DNA of 56,555 bases from Desulfonatronovibrio sp. (GTDB lineage Bacteria > Desulfobacterota > Desulfovibrionia > Desulfovibrionales > Desulfonatronovibrionaceae), in assembly GCA_003557865.1 (NCBI GenBank), contig PWNK01000060.1:1-56555 (forward strand), in the 5' to 3' direction. Shown piece by piece: positions 17,978 through 28,993 of this stretch. A model generated the notes under the pieces. It worked only from the letters and a program-made list of their open reading frames with translations. It had not been told where the DNA came from and did no database searches. The first letter of the stretch is position 1. Each line of letters starts with the position of its first letter. The translations under genes were made by a program, and so were the position numbers.

Positions 17978-19128
17978 AACTTCTGCATCGACAGATTCTC
18001 AAAGAGGTCTGTCTTATCTTTACGGTAACCCTGACCTCCATGATTTCTCTGATTGTCATTGGAAGAATGATCGATCTCAAGGAAATCTTTGTGGGGCAAA
18101 ATATTTCCGTATTGGATGTTATCAAGGCCTTCTTTTTTCTGGGACCCTCGTTTTTGGGCCTGGTCATCCCTATTGCCTGCATGCTCAGCATATTTTTGTG
18201 CTTTCTGAGAATGGCCAGCGACAGAGAACTGACAGCCTTGCAGGTCAGCGGAATATCCATCAAGAACCTGGTACTTTCTCCTCTTATTTTTTCCCTGCTT
18301 GCCTTCGGGGTTACTCTTTATGTTTCTATGCACCTGGTTTCCTGGGGCATGGACAATTTTAGAAAAACAGCCCTGGAAATGATCAAATCATCCACTGAGC
18401 TTTCCATTCAGCCAGGGGTATTTAATAAATTTCTGCCCGGCATGGCCATTTTTGCTCAGCAGTCCGACCTGGAAACCAGGAGCCTCATCAGTATTTTTAT
18501 CAGGGACGAAACAAGACAGGACAGTCCCCTGACCATTGTAGCCCCTAAAGGGAGGATCGTTACCGATACCGGGCAAGGCGAAATATTCTTCATTCTGGAA
18601 AATGGGAATATTTACAGACACAATCAAAGGGAAAACACGGTGGTTTCATTTGGCGAATACCGGATCAGGCTTGATCTGTTCGGCCTTTTGGGGGGCATTG
18701 AACTCCGTGACAAGGATCCCGAGGAAATGTCCTGGGCTGAGCTCGGCAGGGCAAAGATTGAAACTGAACCAGATACCAGGTCCTATCGCCTGCTGGTCCT
18801 GGAGCAACACAAAAGATTCGCATTGCCCCTGGCCTGCCTTATTCTTGGTTTTTTTTCAGTACCCCTGGGAATGACTCTTCAGGGGATGGGCAGAAACTGG
18901 GGGCTCTTCCTGGCCATCCTCTGCTTTCTTGTGTATTATAGTTTGTTTACCGCCATGTACAGCCTGGGGGAGATAGGAGTGATTCCACTGTCCATTGCCC
19001 TCTGGATCCCCAATGCCTTTTTTCTGTGTCTGGCCCTGGCCGGGTTTTATTTCTACAGCCTGGGAAGAGAGATTAATCTCAAATATTTGCTGCAATTCTC
19101 AAAGGGTGGCCATCAGCCGGCCTCTTAG
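17974..19128 (+). CDS. lptF: LPS export permease, LptF-type (YjgP/YjgQ family)
   Basis: Six-TM YjgP/YjgQ architecture with N-terminal FTVTLTSMISLIVIGRMIDL and C-terminal permease helices; paired with a second family member. Confidence 0.85.
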   Translation: MKLLHRQILKEVCLIFTVTLTSMISLIVIGRMIDLKEIFVGQNISVLDVIKAFFFLGPSFLGLVIPIACMLSIFLCFLRMASDRELTALQVSGISIKNLVLSPLIFSLLAFGVTLYVSMHLVSWGMDNFRKTALEMIKSSTELSIQPGVFNKFLPGMAIFAQQSDLETRSLISIFIRDETRQDSPLTIVAPKGRIVTDTGQGEIFFILENGNIYRHNQRENTVVSFGEYRIRLDLFGLLGGIELRDKDPEEMSWAELGRAKIETEPDTRSYRLLVLEQHKRFALPLACLILGFFSVPLGMTLQGMGRNWGLFLAILCFLVYYSLFTAMYSLGEIGVIPLSIALWIPNAFFLCLALAGFYFYSLGREINLKYLLQFSKGGHQPAS

Positions 19129-19134
19129 CCGGCT
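19115..19134 (+). terminator. Hairpin overlapping the lptF stop codon
   Basis: AGCCGGC-CTCTTA-GCCGGCT, followed by TTCTGTT; the stop TAG spans loop and stem. Confidence 0.4.
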
Positions 19135-19258
19135 TTCTGTTGCTCTAATCTCCAGGCTTGATCTCCCCGGCCAAGACCAGCCGAGAGGCAGGTTTGGCGT
19201 AAATCATCGTGGTAAATTGATCCAAGAAGTTTTCACCTAAACCAGGAAAATAAAAAAC

Positions 19259-20329
19259 ATGCTCTCCACCCTTAACCATTATCTTCTGCGCCAGAACCTT
19301 TTGTTAATGTTTATCATCCTTCTGTGCGGAATCGGTATTTATCTGGTGGTGGATCTCCTGGAACGGATCAATATCATTGTTGACTCCCAGGTTGGCCTAG
19401 ACGTCGCCCTGAAGTATTTCATATCCAAGCTGCCATTGATAATCTCCCAGATACTGCCGGCCATTTTCATGCTCTCGGTAATTGTCCAGATAGCCATTAT
19501 GTTTTACAATAACGAGATGCTCGCCCTTGAAAGCAACTCCATTTCCTTTTCCAGGACTGTGCTCTTTTTTATTTTTTATGCCTTTGTCTTTTTTCTAATG
19601 CTGCTTGTATTCTCCGAAACCCTCGGGGTCAGAGGTTACCAGGAAACAGAGAAAATATGGAATGTTGACATCAGGCAACGACAGGTGGAACAAAGAGAAA
19701 TCAATGACCTGTGGTTCAAGGACCAGCAAAGGATCATCTTTGTAAAAAAAGCCTGGCCTCAGCAGGGAAAGGGGAAAGGGCTGACCATATATGAACTCCA
19801 GGGAACAGACAGGATCAGGGAGATTGTTCAGGCGGATACATTCAAGGCTGCCCCCGGAAAATGGACCCTGCACAATCCTGTTCTTCTTAAGCCCCATGAA
19901 TTCAGGAGCTGGGAAAGGGATACGCTTGAGGTGCCTCTGAAGACCGACCTGACTTCATTTGCCTTGACAGATTCCAGGCTGCCGGTGGAAGCCAGGTCCA
20001 TATTCACTCTGGGCTCCCTCATTACCCAGTTGAAGGAAAGCGGATCAAATGTGGAAAAGCTGGCTACGGCCTGGCACAGCAAAATTGCCTATCCCTTTGC
20101 CCTGGTGGTTATGACTGTTCTTGGACTGGCCCTGGCCACAGTTTTCAGAAACATTTACATCCTGGTTACCTTGAGCCTGGTTATTGTCTTTTTGTACTAC
20201 ACGGTTTATGTGTTCGGGGTAAGCTATGCTGAAGAAGGCCTGATCGGTCCTTTCTGGGGTGCCTGGCTGGCGAATATTCTGTTCGGGACCCTGGGGATTG
20301 GCCATATCCTTTGGGCTGAGCGGTGCTGA
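19259..20329 (+). CDS. lptG: LPS export permease, LptG-type
   Basis: YjgP/YjgQ family: LLERINIIVDSQVGLDVALKYFISKLPLIISQILPAIFMLS. Confidence 0.85.
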   Translation: MLSTLNHYLLRQNLLLMFIILLCGIGIYLVVDLLERINIIVDSQVGLDVALKYFISKLPLIISQILPAIFMLSVIVQIAIMFYNNEMLALESNSISFSRTVLFFIFYAFVFFLMLLVFSETLGVRGYQETEKIWNVDIRQRQVEQREINDLWFKDQQRIIFVKKAWPQQGKGKGLTIYELQGTDRIREIVQADTFKAAPGKWTLHNPVLLKPHEFRSWERDTLEVPLKTDLTSFALTDSRLPVEARSIFTLGSLITQLKESGSNVEKLATAWHSKIAYPFALVVMTVLGLALATVFRNIYILVTLSLVIVFLYYTVYVFGVSYAEEGLIGPFWGAWLANILFGTLGIGHILWAERC

Positions 20330-20384
20330 TGGGTTGCGGTGGGACTCTATTCCCTGAAGTTCAACTTTTTTATACCGGACAAGG

Positions 20385-20969
20385 TCAGCTCCTGCCAGCA
20401 GCAGCCTGGACAATCCTGCTCCATAAATGCTCTCTGCCCAGGCCGGTTCGGGCTGAAAATACAACCGGTTCATAATCCAGCCCAAGGAGCTGATCCCAGA
20501 TCCTCCTGATATGTTCAAGATGACTCTGCCGGCACTTGTCAGCCTTGGTCATAACCGGGATCAGCTCCAGGTTGAAAGCCCTGGCGAACTGGACCAGTTC
20601 CAGGTCCAGAACCTGGGGTTTATGCCGGGAATCCAGCAGCAGAACAACAGCCCTGAGCCCTGATGAGCCCTGAAAGTAGGTTTGGATGAGCCGCCTGAAC
20701 TTTTCGCGTTCGGACCTCGAGCATCTGGCATAGCCGTACCCTGGGAGGTCAACCAGGTAAAAACTGTCCGGCTGCACCAGGTAAAAATTGATACTTCTGG
20801 TCTTGCCGGGAGTAGAGCTGGTTTTGGCAAGACTTTTCCGGCCTGCCAGGGAGTTGATCAGGGAAGATTTACCCACATTAGATCTGCCGGCCATGGCCAC
20901 CTGAGGCAGGTCAAGTCCCGGCAGCTGCCCCGGATCATATGCGGTTTTTTCCAGTTTAAGCTTGCGCAT
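20385..20969 (-). CDS. engB: Ribosome biogenesis GTPase EngB/YsxC
   Basis: AMAGRSNVGKSSLINSL, TPGKTRSINFY, LVDLPGYGYA and MTKADK G-motifs. Confidence 0.95.
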   Translation of the reverse strand: MRKLKLEKTAYDPGQLPGLDLPQVAMAGRSNVGKSSLINSLAGRKSLAKTSSTPGKTRSINFYLVQPDSFYLVDLPGYGYARCSRSEREKFRRLIQTYFQGSSGLRAVVLLLDSRHKPQVLDLELVQFARAFNLELIPVMTKADKCRQSHLEHIRRIWDQLLGLDYEPVVFSARTGLGREHLWSRIVQAAAGRS

Positions 20970-21047
20970 CTGTATTCTTTGAAAGGATGCGGGCTTTCTA
21001 AGCCAATTGGTCTTTATTGTAAACTGCCGTCAACTCCAGGAGGAAAT

Positions 21048-21866
21048 ATGAAGTACACAATTATTATTGCCTTGGCCCTTTTCATTATTTCCTGTAAAAA
21101 TCAGGAAGTGGCAGACATGTTTTACCCTGAACCTCCTTACATGAGCATTGAGAAACATGCTGAAATTAATATCAGGATAAGCAGTTACGACCAGGAACTT
21201 ATCTCCGGGACAGGGCCTGCTTTTCAGAGCAGGGCCGCACAAGAGTGCTTTGTACGCACTGCAAGGCAGGTACTCCAGATGCAGCCGCTGTTAAAGGCCG
21301 GCCTGACTGCTGATGTGCACCTCAATTCAAGGCTCTTGGAATTTCATGGGGCCATAAAACCTCAAAAGGCCCCTTTGACCGACTTTCTGGTTCATGACTT
21401 CCAGTGTTCTCTAAGCATCCTTCCTCACTATAACCTGGCAGGAATCATTTCCGGACTTGAAGAACAAAGGACCATTGCAGCCAGAGGCGATCGGGTGGCG
21501 CTGACTCTTTTCAGCGACTCTCCCCCTGATCTTCCGGCATATTTCGTTATCGGCCGCGGGACAACTGAACAGGGAGTCAACTTGATAAAAGTATTCGGGT
21601 CAGGCCGAATAATCCAGATAGTTGGAGAAGCCTTTGATCCTCAGAATCCGCAGGAAAAACTGATCATGGCACAGGGCATGATTATGGAGACCAATCATGA
21701 AGTAGCCAAGGACGACCTTATCTTCCTGTCCCTGCTGGATGTTACCGCAATTTCGGCTTATGAAGAGACCCCTCCCGCACCTGCTGAGCCCACCCCCACC
21801 GAAGACGAGGTGTGGGTAAGGCCGGAAATAAGAGAACCTGCACCTGCTCCTTCAGAGATGAAATAG
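21048..21866 (+). CDS. Putative lipoprotein
   Basis: MKYTIIIALALFIISC lipobox after AGGAGG (21039-21044); part of ORF 20682..21866, whose 5' portion is antisense to engB. Confidence 0.7.
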   Translation: MKYTIIIALALFIISCKNQEVADMFYPEPPYMSIEKHAEINIRISSYDQELISGTGPAFQSRAAQECFVRTARQVLQMQPLLKAGLTADVHLNSRLLEFHGAIKPQKAPLTDFLVHDFQCSLSILPHYNLAGIISGLEEQRTIAARGDRVALTLFSDSPPDLPAYFVIGRGTTEQGVNLIKVFGSGRIIQIVGEAFDPQNPQEKLIMAQGMIMETNHEVAKDDLIFLSLLDVTAISAYEETPPAPAEPTPTEDEVWVRPEIREPAPAPSEMK

Positions 21867-21869
21867 TCA

Positions 21870-22345
21870 TGGACAGCTCTTTTTACAAAATCCTGGTGGT
21901 CAACGGACCAAACCTGAAGTTTATCGGGAAGCGGGATACTCAGGTTTACGGATTTGACAGCATTTACGATCTGCATGACATCCTGAATGCTAACTATAAG
22001 GATCTTATTTCCCGGGTGAGCATGGAAATTTTCCAGGCCAATGGTGAAGGGGCAATTATAGACAGGCTGGAAAAAGCCTGGCAAAGCAAGGTTTATGGAA
22101 TGGTAATCAATCCTGGAGCATATACTCATACCAGCCTGGCCCTGGCCGACTGCCTTGGATGGATCCGCATCCCCTATGTGGAAGTGCATCTAAGCAATAT
22201 CTGGTCCAGGGATACCATCAGACATCAAAGCCTTACCGCCCGGCACAGCCTGGGTGTGATTGCCGGGTTCGGGATAATGAGCTATGTTTATGGCCTGCAG
22301 GCTCTTGTTGATTTTCTTGATAATGATCAAAAGACGGGAAGCTGA
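21870..22345 (+). CDS. aroQ: 3-dehydroquinate dehydratase, type II
   Basis: ILVVNGPNLKFIGKRDTQVYG, INPGAYTHTSLALADCL and EVHLSNIWSRD motifs. Confidence 0.95.
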
Positions 22346-22465
22346 ATCAAGATGTAAAGCCGGATATAGAAGCTGACCTTCAACGCCCTGCATATGGCTG
22401 AAAACAATTTGATGACGCAAAATAAATACTGGCATTCAAGGCAAAGTTTTCTCGGAGGATAATTA

Positions 22466-23029
22466 ATGCTATCAACAACTGATTTTCGTCGCGGACTGAA
22501 AATTGAACTGGATAATACGCCCTATGAGATCGTTGACTTCCTGCATGTCAAACCCGGCAAGGGAGGAGCCTTCGTTCGAACCAAGCTCAAAAACCTGCTG
22601 ACTGGAGGTGCCATAGACCAGACCTTTCGTTCCGGCGAAAAAGTCGGCAAGCCCGACATGGAAACCAGAGACATGCAGTATCTCTACCATGACGGCAGCG
22701 GATATGTTTTCATGGATATGAGCACTTACGAACAGATCGCCATCCAGGACGAGAGCATGGGCGAGAAAGGAGGCTTTCTCAAGGACGGTCAGACTGTAAA
22801 GGCTCTTTTCTACAATGGCCAGCCCCTGGACATTGATTTACCGGCAGCGGTTCTGCTCAGGATACAGACAACCGAGCCGGGGATAAAGGGAGACACCGTA
22901 TCCGGGGCTTCCAAGCCTGCAACCCTGGAGACCGGGGTCGTGGTCAGCGTGCCCCTGTTTATTAACGAGGGAGATATAATCAAGGTTGACACCCGCTCCA
23001 GACAGTACCTGGGCAGGGAATCGGCCTGA
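22466..23029 (+). CDS. efp: Elongation factor P
   Basis: [24 protein letters not shown] and C-terminal [13 protein letters not shown]. Confidence 0.97.
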   Translation: MLSTTDFRRGLKIELDNTPYEIVDFLHVKPGKGGAFVRTKLKNLLTGGAIDQTFRSGEKVGKPDMETRDMQYLYHDGSGYVFMDMSTYEQIAIQDESMGEKGGFLKDGQTVKALFYNGQPLDIDLPAAVLLRIQTTEPGIKGDTVSGASKPATLETGVVVSVPLFINEGDIIKVDTRSRQYLGRESA

Positions 23030-23087
23030 TCTGATTTCTGAATAAAGATCTGCCTTACAGATCCAACCCATGGACAGCTGATTTATT

Positions 23088-25229
23088 ATGGACGGAAGCA
23101 GGTTGCTAAGAGAAATCCCGGCCCTGGCCCTGCTGTTTGTGGCCATCTTTCTGGGAGTCAGTCTTCTGGGCTTTTCTCCGGGTGACCCCACCTTCAACCA
23201 TCATCCGGGTCCTGCCCACGAGGTCCACAACCCCGCGGGGACCGCCGGGGCATATGCCGGAGGAACCTTTGTCGAGCTTTTTGGCACTGGCTCTTTTATC
23301 TGGCCTGTTGCGCTTGGATACCTTTCCCTGATTCTTTTCAGGCCTTCAGTCAAAGCCAAATGGTGGCGATGGGCAGGTTTCGTTTTGCTCTATATTTCTT
23401 TTTTGGTATGGGCTGAATTCCCTTTTATAAAAGACAATTTTTCAATTTCCGGCATATCCGGGGGTGGCTTTTTAGGGTTGACCATCTTTTCACTGGCCTT
23501 TTCGATCCTGTATTTCTGGGGGACCTTAATCACCAACTCCTTTCTTTCTTTGCTTGGTCTGCAGCTGGTAACAGGTTTTTCATGGGCCTTTCTCTTTTCC
23601 AAGGCCGGCATGGCGGTTGCCGAATCCAACTTAAGCGGAACAATGCGCCACCTGAAAAATAATCAATGGAGCCATCAAAAGACAAGCCCTGCCTGCGACA
23701 AGAGAAAACAGGTTCATCCCTCTTCTCAGGAAAGACGACCTGCAGCTGAATCACAGACTGCCTCAGCTGCAAAAATCAAACAAAGCGACCTGCTTAATCA
23801 ATCCTTTCCTCCGCTGGACCTGCTCTCAACTCCCCAAGTTGACGGTCTCAAAATGGACCAGAACCGTTTGAACGAAATGTCTCAGGTCCTTAAGTCCTGC
23901 CTGGAAGATTTTTCTGTCCAGGGTGAGGTGCACAAGGTTCTTCCCGGCCCGGTGGTAACCATGTTTGAGTTCAAACCTGCCCCGGGAATAAAGATCAGCC
24001 GCGTTGCAGGACTAAATGATGACCTGGCTCTTGCCCTCAAAGCATCCGCAGTCAGGATAGTGGCCCCCCTTCCGGGCAAGGACACCATTGGAGTGGAAAT
24101 TCCAAATGAGCACAAGGAGATGGTTTATTTGCGGGAAATCCTTGAAGCTCCGGTTTTTTCCCGGTCCAGATTCAAGCTTCCCCTGGCAGTTGGCAAGGAC
24201 ATACAGGGAAATCCCAGAGTTGAGGATCTGGCACGAATGCCGCACCTTCTGGTGGCAGGAGCTACGGGTGCCGGGAAAAGCGTGTGCCTCAACTCTCTTA
24301 TCCTCAGCCTGTTGTTCAGGTATTCGCCTCAAGAACTGAAATTTTTGCTTATTGATCCCAAACGAATTGAGCTTGCAGTTTACAATGACCTTCCTCACCT
24401 GGTTCACCCTGTGGTAACTGACATGAACCTGGCTAAAAACGCCCTGGACTGGGCTGTTTTCGAAATGGAAAACAGGTATGACCGGATGGCAAGGCTCAGT
24501 GTCCGCAATATTGAAGGTTACAACCAAAAGCTGGCTGCCTTTTCCGGACAGATGCCTGAAGGCCTGGAAGATCTGGAACCTATGCCGTACCTGGTTCTGA
24601 TCATTGACGAAATGGCAGACCTGATGCTCACTTCCGGCAAGGAAGTAGAAATGGATATTGTGCGCCTGGCACAGCTGGCCAGAGCATCAGGGATACACAT
24701 CATCCTCGCCACCCAGAGACCTTCGGTTGACGTCGTCACCGGAATAATCAAGGCAAATTTTCCCTCCAGAATAGCCTTTCAGGTCAGTTCCAGGCATGAC
24801 TCCAGAACCATCCTTGACTCCATCGGAGCTGAATACCTTCTCGGACACGGGGACATGCTGTTCAAAAGCAGCGGAGGTCAGCTGCAGCGAGCCCATGGCG
24901 CATTTGTGGACGAAGATGAGATTGCCAGGGTGGTCGGATTCTGGAAAAGCAAGGCAAACCCTGATTTTGATCTTGATTTTACTGACTGGAAAAAAAATGA
25001 CTCTCCTGGTAGCAAGGAAAACGGAGGAAACGACCCGGTCATTGATGATCCCAAGTATGCTCAGGCTGTGGAATTCATAATGGATCAGGGTAAAGGCTCC
25101 ATTTCACTTATTCAGAGGCGCTTTCGCGTCGGATACAACAAAGCGGCCCTGTTTATCGAACAAATGGAAAAGGATGGCATTCTTGGTCCTCCTGACGGAA
25201 GCAGGCCGAGACAGGTTCTGAAAAAGTAG
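23088..25229 (+). CDS. ftsK: DNA translocase FtsK/SpoIIIE
   Basis: N-terminal TM segments, LLVAGATGAGKSVCLN Walker A, LVLIIDEMADLM Walker B, and a C-terminal gamma-like winged helix. Confidence 0.95.
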   Translation: MDGSRLLREIPALALLFVAIFLGVSLLGFSPGDPTFNHHPGPAHEVHNPAGTAGAYAGGTFVELFGTGSFIWPVALGYLSLILFRPSVKAKWWRWAGFVLLYISFLVWAEFPFIKDNFSISGISGGGFLGLTIFSLAFSILYFWGTLITNSFLSLLGLQLVTGFSWAFLFSKAGMAVAESNLSGTMRHLKNNQWSHQKTSPACDKRKQVHPSSQERRPAAESQTASAAKIKQSDLLNQSFPPLDLLSTPQVDGLKMDQNRLNEMSQVLKSCLEDFSVQGEVHKVLPGPVVTMFEFKPAPGIKISRVAGLNDDLALALKASAVRIVAPLPGKDTIGVEIPNEHKEMVYLREILEAPVFSRSRFKLPLAVGKDIQGNPRVEDLARMPHLLVAGATGAGKSVCLNSLILSLLFRYSPQELKFLLIDPKRIELAVYNDLPHLVHPVVTDMNLAKNALDWAVFEMENRYDRMARLSVRNIEGYNQKLAAFSGQMPEGLEDLEPMPYLVLIIDEMADLMLTSGKEVEMDIVRLAQLARASGIHIILATQRPSVDVVTGIIKANFPSRIAFQVSSRHDSRTILDSIGAEYLLGHGDMLFKSSGGQLQRAHGAFVDEDEIARVVGFWKSKANPDFDLDFTDWKKNDSPGSKENGGNDPVIDDPKYAQAVEFIMDQGKGSISLIQRRFRVGYNKAALFIEQMEKDGILGPPDGSRPRQVLKK

Positions 25230-25295
25230 CCCGAAGCTTCATTGCCTGCGCTTTTTCGTATTCACACCTGTTGCATATCTGAACATTCATGAGCC

Positions 25296-27764
25296 GTGCG
25301 TTACCTTTCAGATTCAACACTTCCAAAGGGAATTCTTCCCTGGCAGAAACTGGTCATGGCCTATATCCTGGGCATCTGGGCCCTCAAGTATCCCTGGCCC
25401 GGTCTGTGCGCGCTTCTGCTCCTTTTTTTATTCCTGCCTCTTAAAAACCACGGTCAGAACGTCCTTGCCATGGTCATCTTTGTCTGCGGATTCGCCCTTT
25501 GCTGGTTCAGGCTGCCTGACCTTCCAGTGCACATCCCGCAGGAAGTCAAGACTACCCAAAGAACCCTCATTATGGGGCAGGTCGAATCCGTAGCAATGTT
25601 GCCCGGGAAAAGACAAAGAATTATCCTTGATAATCTTACCCTCGGACATGAAGATGAGGCCCGCTCTTTAGAGGGCAAGCTCGTCTTTACCTGGCAGGAG
25701 GCTCCTGTTCAGGTATACCCGGGACAGGTCGTTCAGGCCAACCTCAACGTCCGCCCCATCCATGGTCTGGCCAATTTTGGAGTCTGGAACAGCGAATTTT
25801 TCTGGCGTACCCAGAATGTTTTGTGGCGCAGTTATTCCCGGGGGGAACATTTCTGGTTCAGGGTCAAAGGTGACCCTGGATATTCTTCAGTCATGAGAGG
25901 ACATCTCAAAGACAAGGCCAGATCAGGGCTTTCTCTTGACAGGATTGACCCGGACAGGAAAACCCAGGTTCAGGGGCTGGGCCTGGCCCTTTTTTTCGGG
26001 GACAGATACCTTGTGGATCAAGACGTTATCGACTCCATTCGCCTGGCTTCACTGGCTCACAGCCTGGCCCTGTCCGGGCTTCATCTGGGCATTATGGCCG
26101 GCATGGGATTCATCCTGGCCTGGCTGACGGGGCTGCTTTATCCCAGAATCTATCTTTTCCTGCCCTTCATGAAGCTCGGAGTTCTGCTGGCCGCTCCATT
26201 ATGCCTGATTTATATCTGGATGGGCCAGGCTCCTCCCACCCTCATCAGGTCGGCCATCATGTTCGCGAGCTGGGGCCTGCTTCTGTTTTTGAATCAAAAA
26301 AGAATTCTCTTGGACGGTCTTTTTCTGGCCGCGGCAGTTATCACCATTTATGATCCGTGGTCTGTTTTTGACCTGAGACTCCAGCTTTCCATGGCAGCAG
26401 TGACCGGCATCGCCCTGGTGCTTCCTGTTCTGGAACAGGGCCTTAAGAAAGCCAAAAAAGTTTGGGAATCAATTATTCTAAAATATTTTTTGGGTCTTGC
26501 CGCCGTAACCATAGCTGCCAATATTGCCTTGCTTCCGGTTCAGGCCTGGACTTTTAACTATGTCAGCCCTCATCTTTACCTCAACCTGATATGGCTTCCC
26601 GTGCTGGGATTTATCGTGCTGCCTGCGGGGTTCGGGGGGATTATTCTATCCCTGGTGCCCGGCCTGCAGTGGCTCGGCAGCCTGCTGCTGGCACTATCCG
26701 GGCATACCCTGCATTATTTTCTTGTTTTCCTGAATTATCTTGATCTCAAGGACCTGCTTCATCCCATGGTTACTCTTAGACCCTCCTGGCATCAGAACAT
26801 GGCCTTCTGGATGATCATGCTGCTGATAATCTTCTGCAGAAGCCTAAGCCTCAAAAATAAAAGGCACCTCGCGGGAATCACTCTGGTTTTTATTCTTGCC
26901 GTTCTGCCTCTTGTTGCAAATAAGCATCCTGAAGAGCTTAAGCTTAAGGTTCTGGATGTGGGACAGGGGCAGGGAGTTATCATGCAGCTTCCCGGCAATA
27001 AGACCATCCTGGTAGATGGAGGCGGCAGCTGGAACCCGGATTATGATCTCGGAAAACTGGTCATCGTTCCTTCCCTGACCTGGAGGCAATGGCCTTCAAG
27101 ACTGGAAAAAACAATATTGAGCCATGCCCATGTTGACCATTACGGTGGGCTGCTCTACCCGTTACAGTACCTTGGTTCAGACGCTTTCCTGCATAACGGC
27201 ATTCTGCCCCGGGGAGCAGACCGTCAGCGCCTGGAGACCGCCCTTAACCGCCGGGGTACCCCCCAGGGAATAGTTGCCCGGGGAGACATACTCAAACAAG
27301 CCCACGGATTGATTATTGAGGTTCTCCATCCAGGCAGCAATCCTGAGCATTATGACAAACTCAACGATACTTCACTGGTTTTAAGAGTAACCTGGAAAGG
27401 CAAGGGGATGATCCTTATTCCCGGAGATATCGAGGAACAGGCAATAGATGCGCTCCTTGAAACAGGCTCAGATCTTTCGGCCAAGGTGCTGGTAGTCCCT
27501 CATCACGGCAGCCGCAGCAGCGCCAGCAGAAAATTTTACAAGGCGGTCAATCCGGAAATTGCTGTTGTCTCCAGAGGATTTATGAACCGATTCGACCTTC
27601 CCCACCAGGAGGTGCTGGATATAATATCTGAAATGGGCATTGCCCTCTACGACACAAGCCGGCACGGGGAAACTGTCATCAGCTGGAAAAGTTTTGACAG
27701 CGATCCGCTTATTGTCTGGGCAAGGGAAAAAACCGGACCCAAAAATATCCCGTACTGGTTCTAG
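25296..27764 (+). CDS. comEC: DNA internalization-related competence protein ComEC/Rec2
   Basis: ComEC membrane domain (LAHSLALSGLHLGIMAG) and metallo-beta-lactamase domain (LDVGQGQGVIMQLPGNKTILVDGG; LSHAHVDHYGG). Confidence 0.9.
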   Translation: MRYLSDSTLPKGILPWQKLVMAYILGIWALKYPWPGLCALLLLFLFLPLKNHGQNVLAMVIFVCGFALCWFRLPDLPVHIPQEVKTTQRTLIMGQVESVAMLPGKRQRIILDNLTLGHEDEARSLEGKLVFTWQEAPVQVYPGQVVQANLNVRPIHGLANFGVWNSEFFWRTQNVLWRSYSRGEHFWFRVKGDPGYSSVMRGHLKDKARSGLSLDRIDPDRKTQVQGLGLALFFGDRYLVDQDVIDSIRLASLAHSLALSGLHLGIMAGMGFILAWLTGLLYPRIYLFLPFMKLGVLLAAPLCLIYIWMGQAPPTLIRSAIMFASWGLLLFLNQKRILLDGLFLAAAVITIYDPWSVFDLRLQLSMAAVTGIALVLPVLEQGLKKAKKVWESIILKYFLGLAAVTIAANIALLPVQAWTFNYVSPHLYLNLIWLPVLGFIVLPAGFGGIILSLVPGLQWLGSLLLALSGHTLHYFLVFLNYLDLKDLLHPMVTLRPSWHQNMAFWMIMLLIIFCRSLSLKNKRHLAGITLVFILAVLPLVANKHPEELKLKVLDVGQGQGVIMQLPGNKTILVDGGGSWNPDYDLGKLVIVPSLTWRQWPSRLEKTILSHAHVDHYGGLLYPLQYLGSDAFLHNGILPRGADRQRLETALNRRGTPQGIVARGDILKQAHGLIIEVLHPGSNPEHYDKLNDTSLVLRVTWKGKGMILIPGDIEEQAIDALLETGSDLSAKVLVVPHHGSRSSASRKFYKAVNPEIAVVSRGFMNRFDLPHQEVLDIISEMGIALYDTSRHGETVISWKSFDSDPLIVWAREKTGPKNIPYWF

Positions 27765-27893
27765 GCGATAGCATGTCATGGACAATTTATAATAAGTTAG
27801 ATAACGTTAAGGGTTTGCTGACTTCGGGAACAAAATCTCGACTTGATGCAGAGTTTTGGGCTGATTCACTTTTTTCAGACACATATTGCACCC

Positions 27894-28757
27894 ATGGAAA
27901 TAGTAAGTGATCTTGGACAGATGCAGGATATCTGCATGCGTGCCAGAATTGACAACCAAAAAATCGCCCTGGTCCCAACCATGGGTTTCTTTCATGAAGG
28001 GCATTTAAGTTTGATGCGCTGGGCAAGGCTCAATGCTGATCAGGTTGTTGTTTCTGTGTTTGTCAATCCGGCCCAGTTTGGTCCAGGAGAAGACCTTGAC
28101 CGGTATCCCCGTGACCTGGAGCGCGACAGCAGCATGGCTCGATCTTTGAGTATTGACTTCCTCTTTGTTCCTTATGCTGCGGACCTTTACCCTGAAGGCT
28201 TTGACACCTGGGTGGAAACCCAGAAGCTGTCAAAATTTCTTTGCGGGCAGGAAAGACCAGCTCACTTCAGAGGAGTAACGACCATTGTCTGCAAACTCTT
28301 CAACCTGACCATGCCCCGCATGGCTGTTTTTGGCCGTAAAGACCGCCAGCAGCTTTTGATCATCAAAAAAATGGTCCGGGATCTGCATATGCCTGTGGAT
28401 ATTGTGGGACTCCCCACCATCAGGGAACATGACGGCCTGGCAATGAGTTCCCGCAACGCTTACCTGTCCCCCCGTCAAAGGAAAGAGGCAGCAAATGTTT
28501 ACAAGGGCCTGGCGATGATCAGGCAGGAGGTTTTGTCAGGCAGGACCGACCGCCTGGAACTGGAGAGTCTCCTTGGAAATTATTACCGCCAAAACATCCC
28601 GGGGGCGGTTATTGATTATATACAGCTGGTGAACGCTGAGACTCTGGAGAATGCTTCCAGGGCTGATAATAATACGTTTATGGCAGTTGCCCTGAAACTG
28701 GGGCGGACCAGGCTCATTGACAACATTGAGCTGGGGCAGTCGACTGAAGATGCATAA
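27894..28757 (+). CDS. panC: Pantothenate synthetase
   Basis: IALVPTMGFFHEGHLSLMRWAR, SVFVNPAQFGPGEDLDRYPRD, AVFGRKDRQQL and LAMSSRNAYLS. Confidence 0.95.
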   Translation: MEIVSDLGQMQDICMRARIDNQKIALVPTMGFFHEGHLSLMRWARLNADQVVVSVFVNPAQFGPGEDLDRYPRDLERDSSMARSLSIDFLFVPYAADLYPEGFDTWVETQKLSKFLCGQERPAHFRGVTTIVCKLFNLTMPRMAVFGRKDRQQLLIIKKMVRDLHMPVDIVGLPTIREHDGLAMSSRNAYLSPRQRKEAANVYKGLAMIRQEVLSGRTDRLELESLLGNYYRQNIPGAVIDYIQLVNAETLENASRADNNTFMAVALKLGRTRLIDNIELGQSTEDA

Positions 28758-28830
28758 CCTGACAGCCGCTGCAAAGAGGAGTATCGAGCAGAAACGGCTT
28801 CAGGCGGTTGTTAGGTTTTCATTTTTTACT
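28756..28830 (+). terminator. Putative rho-independent terminator after panC
   Basis: AACCTGACAGCCGC (28756-28769) pairs with GCGGTTGTTAGGTT (28804-28817, G-U pairs), followed by TTCATTTTTT. Confidence 0.55.
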
Positions 28831-28993
28831 TAATGCCTTGACAGTCAAAAGTTCTCAGGCAACGTTTTTGTTTACAGACAAATACCAGGATTTAAAATGT
28901 CCGGAGTCTTGGCTAATTTAACTGCTTGATTTTTTGTCTTTATTTTTAACCTTTTACCTTTAACTTTTCACTCTCAAGTTAATACTCCTGTGT

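Noticed and set aside
20682-21047. 5' part of ORF 20682..21866 as coding
   Set aside because: It is antisense to the well-supported engB; the credible start is the lipoprotein signal peptide at 21048.
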